Assembly: GCF_028858725.1 (NCBI RefSeq)
Contig: NC_084763.1
Location: forward strand, 6,820,001-6,884,000
Length of the DNA stretch: 64,000 nt
Direction of reading: 5' to 3'
Source: Colius striatus
Taxonomy: Eukaryota > Chordata > Aves > Coliiformes > Coliidae
Part shown: piece after piece, positions 54,839-64,000 of the stretch
Layout of the letters: each line of letters starts with the position of its first letter
Numbering within the stretch: the stretch's first letter is position 1
Notes under the pieces: generated by a model
The model's database searches: none
Told to the model about the DNA's origin: nothing
What the model saw: the letters and a program-made list of their open reading frames with translations, nothing else
Position numbers and translations under genes: made by a program

Positions 54839-57800
54839 CTGTAAGGGCAGGACATTAAAACACTTGGTTTTCCTATGCCTCATTCTGGTCTTTATTGAGG
54901 TTTGGCCAATGTCTCCACTGACCATGTTTAAGTGATGTAAGATTTGGAGAATTCTTCTCTTTAGATACTTTGAAAAATGTGTATTATGGTTACAAAGGTT
55001 GCACTGCTTTGGTTAAAGGGTGCAGATATTCTGTGCAGTGTAGAGTACTACCCATCCAGCGATCACAGGGAAATTACTATCGAGCATGAAGACACTGAAA
55101 AGTGAAATTTGGGGCCCAAATGTCAAATGAGGTACACTTAGTGGACCATGTCAATCAAGAGGAGCCCAGAATTTCTAGCATCTCTGGAAACAATATTCAC
55201 TGGAAAACAGGATTTATTCTTAAGCCTGCACCCCTCAGAAGGCATGTTGAATTCACCCAGATTACACCCATTGAAACCCCACCATTACTCACCAAGGTTC
55301 TCAAAGATTCTGTTTCTGCTTGCAAGCTCTGGATTTTGCAGGCAGTTTCATGGAACTCAGTTCTGAGGCCCTCCACCAGCTCCTCCTCCTGGGTTCGCAC
55401 AGCAGCTATTGTTTCATCCTGTTGCTGATAAGAGATGGCGACTGTCGTCACAGCCTGCTCAAATTATGGTTTAGTTTCCTTCCAAACCAAACAGCCAGTT
55501 AATATGTTCACAGTCTGTAGCAATTCTGACTTTGATTCTTGTGTATTAAATCCCTCAGTTGAACCGTTCTGGATACTTCTTAGGGTCAAAATGATCATAT
55601 TTTCTATGCATTTACTGTAAAATGGCTTATATAGTTAAGTGTATATGTTTTGGCTATGTCAAGCAAAGCTGTTCAGCTTTCATATTAATATGTTTTAAAT
55701 GACCTATCAAAGGAAAACATTACTGCAATTCATAATTTTGTAGCTATACCATGCTTTTGTTTAAAAAGTTAAATAATTTTTGTCTTTTAAGTTGTGCTGA
55801 GAGTATAGTCTGCATGTTACTACGGTACAAGGACTATAAATGCCTCTTTTTAAAGAGATACATAGAGCAGGGAGGGTGCCTTTGCATCTACATGTGTAGC
55901 CTACACCCCTTAACTGGAGCCTGGCATCTCTCATTCACACTTACCCTGCTGGTGGGTACTTAGGGAAAATGGTCTTAGGGAAATGGTCTAGTGGTTGATG
56001 GGGCTGAGACAAAGGCTGGACTCAATGATCTTAAAGGTCTCTTCCAGCTGAAATGAGGTGATGATTTTAGAAATCTGTGATATTCTGATTCTTCCTCTCA
56101 TTAAAAAAAAACAGAACAACATAAACTAGGAAGAACTTAGACTAAGGTGGCCAAGTAGGGATAGATTAGGTATCAAAGACACAATAGTGGGATCCGATGA
56201 TCAGTCAATGAGCTGGCAGTTTTCCCCCTAAATGGTATCTCTGAGCAGCATAAAGAGCAGATACTGAAGGTATGGAAGAAACAGGAAGAAGGAGGCTGTG
56301 AGGGTGTGGTTGCACAGGAGGAGGAGGAAGAAGCAGGACAGGAAAGTGGGGACACCGAAGAATTTAGCACTGTCAGAGTAATGCTCATTTTGCTGAAACC
56401 TGGCAGTGGGCCAGGGACACATTTTCTGTTTTCAGCTTGGGAGGCTGCTGAGGATGCTTTGGCTTCTCAGGGCTGCATATGCTTTGTATGGAGGCACTCC
56501 CTGGGCTCATGGAGTTTATTACTGTGTCACCAACTTCCTTTGGGCTGTATGAGCTGAAAATCAGGCCCCTGCAGAGTAATCTTATGAAAACTTTGCTTAG
56601 TAGCAATCTGCCATGCTCACAAAGTTGATGGAGCCTCTGGGATAAACTCCTCTGTTGGCTTCTGCTACGTTCCCTAGCATCTTTGGTATCACTGTTGTCA
56701 CAGGAGTTTTCTTCTTTCTTTTGAGACTAAACACCTACTCAGAGCTTGCATATATCTTTGCAAAGATATTTTTCTTGCTTCTTTTCTTGCTCTTTGCCTT
56801 CAGTACCCACTGCTCCTCTCTGTACCATGGAATGGGGCAGGGGGCTATAGTTTCTATGTCACAGCTGGCATGGCTGGGCCATGCTCTGCTGTAAAAGGCA
56901 ACTCTGAATGAGATGGCCACTAACGTACAGGATCATCCACTGAACTTGATGCTTCATCTCTGCAGAAGTACTGACTTCAGCCAGCCACTTTGGAAAATGA
57001 GTGCTCCTTTGTGGCAGAGGAAGAGCTACATTGAAAGCCTGTTTCAGACCCAGTGTCAGCCTTTTAAAGGGAATGGCTCTATTATCACTGTTTTTCATTT
57101 TAAGTTAATATCCAGTTTTCCCACTGCTGCCAAAGGAAACAATTTGAAGGAGAAACCCACAAGGAGTCTGTAGCTGTGCAGTTAGTGTAGAGAATAGGCT
57201 TCACCCTCTTTATTTATAGACCCCTGTAAATTGCTTAGTGGAGGAATGACCCCAGTGAGAAGAGTAATGGCTGTGGCTTATCCTACACAGAAAGTATCAG
57301 CTGATTATGTTTGTTTTCATTTGCCAACATTTCAGAGCCTTTAGATGGCTCTTACAGAGACCTTGTGATATCAACAAGGCCCTTTCCACCACTGCTTAAC
57401 TCTGTGCATCCCAAATCCTTCAAATCCTGTAATGCTGGAGTGGGCTACGGAGTGCTTACCTTGGTACGGAGCAGGGCACCTGTCTCAGCACGGTTCTTTT
57501 CAATGTCTCTCTCCCAGTGGATTCTGATCTTTTCCAGTATGTCATCCAGGCCACTTCCCAAGGGAACATCAAGTTCTTCCAGCTGAGATCCAGCAAGCTG
57601 TTTGTATAATACTTTCACATCCTTGAACAAAAGTAACAGACATAAAAGAAGGTGAACTGGCCAATTGAATGGTGGCTTCGGAGAGGCACAAGGAAGAGCT
57701 CTGCTGGTGCTTTTATGCATGTGCATGTTAGATGAAGAGCACTCTCCTCCGTGACAGCATTCTGTTCCTCCTTTACATGTAAGTGCTCCAAGAGTACATA

Positions 57801-60800
57801 AGCAGTACAGAATTAGTGTGTCTAGAAATGCATGCTTAAAAAGAGCATATCAGTCATATATTGTGTTCAGGAGCACGAGAATAATTGACATTTGCACAAG
57901 TATCTGAACTGCCTGGCACCACAATCTTTTTACATCGATCTGTTTATATGTGCTATTGGCATAAGCAAAACAAAGAAGAAGTGTAAAAGCTTCTGGACAG
58001 TGCATTTGTAAGCAATGGACCCTGACAGTGACAATACTGGGGAAAAAAATGGATGGGAATGATGTGAATTATGAACCTGCAAGAATGAAAGCCTCAACTG
58101 GAAGTTCACAAAAGCTTCCAAAGGACTCGGCATGGGTTTCCTAGTGAGGGCACTGGAGGAAAGAAAAGCTGGAATTAGTTCAGGGAGATCCTTGGGACTT
58201 TATTGTGGTAGAGCTGAGCTTCTGTTTCCTTATGTGGGACTAGTAGTAGCTTCATATTCAAGCCCACAACAGTCAAGATAGTGATTTGGATCTTGAAACT
58301 CCTGCTGAAGGGAATAAACCACATTTATGCAATTAGTGCTGGTAAATGTGTCGAGTAAGTGAGAAAGTATTGCAGAACTGGGTAACAATAGGCTTCCCTT
58401 CCAGTTGCCTGTCCCTGTCACGTGCTTAAGTGGTGTGTTGCTTGGGAGAGGCTCAGTTTTGGGAATCAAGCAGCTTGCTAAGCCCAGCAGGATATTTTCA
58501 GAAGAATCTGGTTAATGCTTAGCATTAGTGTAGCAGGACCAGAGCTTGCTCCTCTCACAGGCCTTTTCTCTTTTCATCTCTGGCCAAGAACCAGTTTTCA
58601 CTGTTGAAATGTCCACATATGTGACAGTGCAACCCCATGACCATCGTGTGGTGTCTACCAAGAAGTGAAGTGATGACATCTCATCTGTGTCATATTTAGC
58701 AGAGGAGAAAGAGTTAAAGGTTAAATTGTAAGTAATGTGATTATGCCTCGGAGATCAGTGCTTTAAGTTAACAGAGAAGAGAGAAACAAGGGCAGGTTTC
58801 AGGAGACTCCCCCCACCTGGGCATGGCAGGCAGTGATTTTAGTGCTTGCTTTGCACTAGATATAAGATACCAACCGGATGAAACAGGCACACATTGGCTT
58901 TGCAGTGTCCCGAGTCTGGACTTACTTCCTCGTGGTTCCTTGACAGCAAAGTGAGATCTTCTTTCATGCTCACTATCTGACTCTCCAGATCCATTTTTGT
59001 TAAATTCGCATCATCAATCACTTTGTACAGGGAATTAATTTCCTCTTCCACTGCTTTTCTGAATGGCTGTTCATTTTCATACCTGCAGAGAAAAAAAGAA
59101 CCCCCAAACCTTAGCACAGCACAGCTTAGCAAGAAACACCTGCATTTTTTTAAAATGACACCATTCTGCTAATTAGCTCATGTGTCCCAGACACAGAAAC
59201 ACAGGAGATGTACTTTGCTCTCACCGTGCCTCGCTATACTTGAATTGTAACTGCCTGAAGTACCCTGTCATTAACTCAGACTGCAATAAACCAGGCCGAG
59301 TTAGCAGCCTGGGCTATGGTGGTTATCAGCCTGATAGGACTCCTGAATAATCAGGGAGAGGCACATCGTCCCTTGCTAGATCTGATATTTATATACAGTA
59401 TGACTATAGGTGCCTTTCTTTCTGTTTGCTGGGCTGTAGAATGAGAGTATCATATCAGAGTTATGGTTCAAGAAAACATGTGCACATCAAGTGTTACTTT
59501 TACTATAGAATATGCTGATGAAGGTCTGATCTGTGTTCCAGGGTCCCAGCCCATCCTTAAGACCAAATCCTAGGAGTATCAAAATAAAGAGGGAATTTGA
59601 GGGCTTGGTTTGTCAACTAAAATGGCAATTAAAGTGAATAGCTCATTTGTAAATGAGCTGCAATGGTAGGGCAAATGGTGGCAGGCAGTTGCAGCACTTC
59701 TTGCTGTGTCACTCGTTTATACCTTTCCATTTTAGGCTTTCCATTGAAAATTGCAGGGTGGCATGAGGAATCTCCTTGGGTGAGAGGCTTTTGTGTCACT
59801 TATTCAACCTGGGGACATGTCACTTATCTAACCTGGGAGGTTAGACAGGGGGATTGGCAGCTTAGGTGGGAGCCAGCTTCATAAACAAGTCCTGCACTGT
59901 GCCCTTCGAGAGCCACCTTTGTTGTGGGAGTTCAACAGCTTGGGAAAGTGGCAGCTGATTCCAGTAAGAATTAGGCACTTTTGCTCTGCAGTGGACTGAT
60001 TTGACATTGGTTTTGTCATACCTTTCAGAAATAAAGGACAAACTTAATCATAGAATCATAGAATGGTAGGGGTTGGAAGGGACCTTTAGAGATCATCTAG
60101 TCCAACCCCCCTGCCAAAGCAGGTTCACCTAGATCAGGTTGTATAGGAACATGTCCAGGTGGGTCTTGAAGACCTCCAAGGAAGGAGCCTCCACACCCTC
60201 CCTGGGCAGCCTGTGCCAGGGCTCCCTCACCTCAACAGGGAAATAGTTTTTTCTTATATTTAAGTGGAACTTTTTGTGTTCCAGCTTCATCCCATTACCC
60301 CTTGGTCTGTTGCCAGCTACTATAGAAAAAAGGGATGTCCCAACCTCCTGACACCCACCATTTAGATATTTGTAAATGTTAATAAGATCCCCCCTCAGTC
60401 TCCTCTTCTCCAGACTAAACAGCCCCAGTTCCCGCAGCCTTTCCTCACATGAAAGATGTTCCATTCCCTGATCATCTTGGTAGCCCCGCACTAGACTCTC
60501 CAGCACTTCCCTGTCCCTCTTGAGCTGAGGAGCCCAGAACGATTAAGAACATGATTAACATGCTTTTTGATATGATTTTAAAAAATATTACCAGAGATAG
60601 ACACAGAAGTTTAAGGGATGCTAAAAATCATAAGAAATAAAAAGCACTTATTTTGAAATACAGTTTGTGTATCAGATGTTGTAAAAAGCTCTGTAAACGA
60701 GCCCATTATGAGTACAAGCTAGAAGGATCATATCTCCTGAGTAAAATTTGAAGTGTGTCATCCACTCCTGTATGTGAATATTAGGCTTTGCAAATGGAAA

Positions 60801-61632
60801 GATGTTAAAAAAGTACTTTGCCAGTATCAAATATCTTCTTTTACTATTTCTTTCTCTTGGTAAAGACAAGGAAAAGCAGTGCAGCCCATTCCCAGTTTCT
60901 CATCTAACATGTTCCTGTGTGACTTGATCTAGATGAACCTGCTTCTGCAGGGGGGTTGGACTAGATGATCTCTAAAGGTCCCTTCCAACCCCTACCATTC
61001 TATGATTCTGTGATTTCTGCACTGGCATTTGTAGTGGTGCAGTTTTGGCTTTTCAGCTGCTGCAGCAGAATGAGTGTTACCTCCAAAATTACTCGTGTGG
61101 TATTGAAAATTAGAACAAAAAAATCACATGGAAGTTTGCCCTTATAAAATGTCACCCAAATCTGAATGAATATTGACCTCTCAGTGACAGATCTATGTCT
61201 GTTTATCAAAGAACAGAATCACAGAATCTTAAGGGCTGGAAGGGATCTTGAAAGATCATCATTTCCAACCTCCCCTTGCCAGAGCAGGACCAGCTAGAGT
61301 AGGTCACACAGCTTAAGTAATTTTGATAGTGCACTTTTTTTTTACAAGAAATCTTCAAAAATCTTCCAAAATAATGTTATCTCCATAATGATTCCACTGT
61401 CATGAACCCCCTCTCAAGTCAGCTGGTTGAATATTCAACGTAAAAGAAGGATCCCATCCTATTCACTAAGCATCATTCCCTCTAGAATAAGCATTTCCCA
61501 AGGCAAAGTTCCAAAGAAAGTGGCCATCTAGGTGCCACCACAAGACTACCTGTCTTTAAAATCTTCAGCACAGGCTTGGATGTTCTCAGTGTGCAGCATA
61601 AGACGAGCATTTTCAAGGACTGCTTCACCCAC
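54618..61632 (-). CDS. BFSP2: BFSP2, phakinin/CP49 (partial: exons 2-6 of the gene)
   Basis: BFSP2 is a lens-fibre-specific, tailless type-I-like intermediate filament protein that co-assembles with filensin (BFSP1) into beaded filaments. Exons in transcript order: 61632-61550, 59082-58926, 57621-57460, 55424-55293, 54838-54618. Phases agree across all five and encode about 251 residues of the alpha-helical rod, from [13 protein letters not shown] through [56 protein letters not shown] and [14 protein letters not shown]. Exon 1 (head and start of rod) should lie beyond the right edge. The very short last coding exon was not found. The direction matches CDV3, as in mammals. Confidence 0.93.
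55293..55424 (-). CDS. BFSP2: BFSP2 exon 5 (coil 2)
   Basis: Reads [20 protein letters not shown], then [20 protein letters not shown]. It has 44 codons, equal to the corresponding human exon as I recall it, which selects the acceptor cttatcag at 55425 over an in-frame upstream AG. The donor is gtgagt. Confidence 0.92.
55960..56095 (+). mobile_element. probable old CR1 tail fragment in BFSP2 intron 4
   Basis: aggctggactcaatgatctt then aaaggtctcttccagctgaa and a degraded tgtgatattctgattc tail. Diverged; antisense to BFSP2. Confidence 0.6.
57460..57621 (-). CDS. BFSP2: BFSP2 exon 4 (rod)
   Basis: Reads [20 protein letters not shown], then [20 protein letters not shown] and [13 protein letters not shown]; 54 codons, phase 0 at both ends. 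The acceptor is gttcaag and the donor gtaagc. Confidence 0.95.
58926..59082 (-). CDS. BFSP2: BFSP2 exon 3 (rod)
   Basis: Reads [20 protein letters not shown], then [20 protein letters not shown] and LLSRNHEE, the diagnostic phakinin coil segment. The acceptor is tttctctgcag and the donor gtaagt. Confidence 0.95.
60047..60540 (-). mobile_element. CR1 LINE 3' part in BFSP2 intron 2
   Basis: Left edge tcatagaatcatagaatggt; contains the 3'UTR and ORF2 C-terminus to ttgagctgaggagcccagaa. A 125-codon frame remains from 60506 to 60129. It is one of the best preserved copies. Confidence 0.93.
60905..61015 (+). mobile_element. short CR1 3' fragment in BFSP2 intron 2
   Basis: Starts taacatgttcctgtgtgac and ends ccattctatgattctgtgat. 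Opposite orientation to the CR1 365 bases to its left. Confidence 0.88.
61213..61312 (-). mobile_element. short old CR1 3' fragment in BFSP2 intron 2
   Basis: agaatcacagaatcttaagg then gaagggatcttgaaagatca and agtaggtcacacag, an older subfamily variant. Third CR1 piece within 1.3 kb. Confidence 0.8.
61550..61632 (-). CDS. BFSP2: BFSP2 exon 2 (rod)
   Basis: Reads [20 protein letters not shown] then CAEDFKDR. The acceptor is tttcttctag and the donor gtagtc. At 83 bases it ends two bases into an arginine codon completed by exon 3. Confidence 0.93.
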
Positions 61633-64000
61633 CTAGAAGAAAGAGACAACAGAGTTGAAGCAAAGAAGAGGTTCAACACATCAGCCATGTACACTCTGTA
61701 TGTGTCTTAAGCAAATGTACAGCTTTGATTCTGAAAATAGTCCTTTGGCCTAGGGCTGTTCAAGTGACTTATTCCAGGTAATTCAATCAATTGGTTTGTA
61801 CACATCAGTTCACAGATTCTCAGCACGTGGGCTGTAACTGGTCACCAAACTGTTCATTGCTCCCAAGCATTCATCTTCTGATGGTCAGCTGGTCACAAGA
61901 GGCAAATTCAGTACTGTGAGCAAAGTATGTTCCTCATTTAAGTCCCATTTATGTTTTCTAGATACAGTTTAAGTCGCATTTATGCAGTTGCTATTCTACT
62001 TCCCATATCAGCAGTCCTCTTCAGGGTCATCTGCAGTGAGCCACGGGGTGCTTGTTGCTTGTGCCACCTGTGAGCCATCCTCAGCTCCCAGAGAGTCATT
62101 TTTCCTCTCTGATGAGTTCCTGTGCTAGACAGGAGACCTGAGGAGCAGGCAGTCTTCAAAGATTACTATACCCAATGTAAAATGCTCTGGAATGATTGTG
62201 CAAATGAGACTCCTATCATGGCTGTGGCTCTGGGAGGGCATCTCTTTAATGCCCAGGAGGCACTTGAAGGGTAAGAAACCCCAAAAGGCTTGTGACATAG
62301 TAGCTTGTTCTGATTCAAGAGAGTTATATAAGATAATAAAAAGGTAATAAAAGACCACTGCCTGCCCTGGAGCCACATGTGCACTGAGCTATGAAGGTGA
62401 CTGAAGACATACTGAATTTGCTACCAGAATTAAAGTGATCATCTCTGCAAATGACTTTCTAGGGGCTCCAGCCATCCCATGGTCCTTGCCATGGCTCTGG
62501 AGGAGCTCAACTGAACATCTCTTTGGTCTTCTTTAGGAAATGCCTGTGGAGATTTGCAGTTGAAACAAAACCATCACACAAATGACAGCGGCTTTTTAAG
62601 GTGGCCAGAAGAATTCTTGAAGTAGAAATCTTTCTTTGTATAATTAAGTCTGCAACTAAATGAGATTGCAAATGCCCTGAAGCACTCTGCTCCCCTGAGG
62701 TGAAACAGGCTATGCAATGTGGAGACATCGAGGGTTCATCTAGAGAAGTTATTATTTCTTCCTCCCTGCCTTTTTGCAACCCCACTTTACCAGCACTGGC
62801 CTAACTCCTCACCCCCTGGGTCATCCCTTCTGCAGCATTTCAGAGTGGCTGGGAGAGATGGGGCTTTGGGGACATGCTGCTCTGCCGTCCTTGGGTCCTT
62901 TTGTACTAGGAGATCTGAGTTTCTCCTGAAAGACGGAGAAAGGACATTTAGTTTTTACATGCCAGCAGCATAGAGGTGGATGTAGTCCTTTGACCCAGGC
63001 TCTGAATTTTTAGTTGTGTTTTCTTTCTTCTTTTTTCTTACAGAAGTTACTTTGTCTTCCTGCCAACTCATACATGTGTGGATCTCTACAGAAGCCTTTA
63101 TGGGGATTTTTTTTCCTGACTCGAATCAGGGAGCAGAAATGCTGCCCTGTGATTTGCACTGCCCTGTCAAAACAAACCCATTTGCCTCCGGCAGTGGGCC
63201 CCTGCAGTTGCAATATCTGACCTCAAGTCTGATGAAAATGAATGTCTTTGGGGGAACTGGGATCACGGCAGGAACAAATGTAACATCAAATCCTGTGAGC
63301 TGCTCAGAGGTATGTAAATGGCTACATTTACAGGCTGAACCCTGTGTAAAATGGCTTTTGTGAGATGCATCGAAAGCAGAAGCAGGGAGAGTAGCTGGTG
63401 ATTCTCCACTGCCCAGATTTCTGCCTCTATGCAGAGGGAAACTGGTTTTTTAAAGTGCTTTTCAGTGGTAATCTCGTGGCTTTAGTGAAACATTCAAAGT
63501 GGCTTCTTACCTGCCCCACAGGTGGATGTCTGTACCAGAGCCCTGGTATCGTACTCCTGAGGACTCAGTTAATACCCGACTCCCCTTTTTGTAGGCTGGC
63601 AGCCAGTGCCAAATGTGCAGCAAAAGAAGTCCAGGGCTGCACACAAAACTGAACTGTGCTGTGTAAGGAAAAATGGTATAACGAAGTCTAATGTCTGAAA
63701 GGCTTCAGGGATGAGTGGCTGTAGTGGGAGCCAGCCAGCACTGGCCTTTCAGCCCTCCTGGAAGCGAGCTGTGTGCGCTTTAAATCCAACAGTGAACCTG
63801 GGGGATAAATAATGACACGGTAGATTCTACGTAGAAGCCACCTTTCCTGAAAAACTCTGCCTGATTTGTATGAGCTGTAAAAGCCCTTTTCTAGGCTTGA
63901 GAAGAGACCTAAGACTTCCCTCTAGTGGCTCTTTTATTTGATTTAATTCTCCTGATAATCGACAGCTGGATGCAAACACCCAGCGTTAGTGAGAGGGATT
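61633..64000. other. BFSP2: BFSP2 intron 1 (5' exon beyond the window)
   Basis: About 2.4 kb with no match on the minus strand to the phakinin head or first rod segment and no recognised repeat, so exon 1 is presumed to lie beyond position 64000. Confidence 0.65.

Noticed and set aside
55425-55454. Upstream in-frame acceptor for BFSP2 exon 5 (gagcag at about 55455)
   Set aside because: It would add 10 residues absent from the human exon; the downstream acceptor gives exactly the same 44-codon length. Kept only as a possible minor isoform.
61633-64000. BFSP2 exon 1 inside the window
   Set aside because: No minus-strand frame here resembles the phakinin head or the first rod segment, so exon 1 is placed beyond the window.
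1-64000. tRNA, rRNA, microRNA, CRISPR or bacterial/phage features
   Set aside because: Nothing with the required structure was seen; the window is vertebrate nuclear DNA.

Overview
This window is vertebrate nuclear DNA, almost certainly from a bird. It has short exons separated by GT-AG introns, two CpG-island promoters, many copies of CR1, the characteristic avian LINE (roughly a tenth of the window, with the typical attctatg-rich 3' ends), and a solo LTR of a type I recognise from avian ERVL-like elements. Species cannot be fixed from the sequence; several CR1 copies look only moderately diverged, so this is a lineage with fairly recent CR1 activity.

Three protein-coding genes are present, in the arrangement I recall for human 3q22 (BFSP2 and CDV3 in one direction, TOPBP1 convergent with them). 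(1) TOPBP1, + strand, complete: a CpG-island promoter around 850-1500, a short non-coding first exon, then 27 coding exons from 1540 to 28444. They join without any frame break into about 1527 codons carrying the BRCT repeats, the ATR-activating domain and a C-terminal basic nuclear localisation signal. (2) CDV3, - strand, complete: the start codon is at 47448 in a GC-rich first exon, five coding exons give 243 codons ending at 39359, and the 3'UTR runs toward TOPBP1, tail to tail. (3) BFSP2 (phakinin/CP49, a lens beaded-filament protein), - strand, partial: five internal coding exons between 61632 and 54618. The first exon lies beyond the right edge and the tiny last coding exon was not located.

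The remaining DNA is introns, intergenic spacers and repeats. Most CR1 pieces within TOPBP1 introns lie in the sense direction, and one begins about 13-16 bases after a splice donor. Functionally, TOPBP1 is a nuclear DNA replication/damage-checkpoint scaffold, CDV3 is a small cytoplasmic protein of poorly known function, and BFSP2 is a lens cytoskeletal protein. They are neighbours through conserved synteny, not a shared pathway.

I found no novel multi-gene system. The points worth a second look are at splice-site and repeat scale: a probable GC-AG intron in TOPBP1, in-frame alternative splice sites, a CR1 abutting a weak donor, a CR1 3' end with an inverted block, a GC-rich CDV3 exon with a rewritten segment, and matching CRE plus NRF1 motifs in both CpG-island promoters. 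All coordinates were read by eye and all identifications come from remembered family sequences, not from a search.
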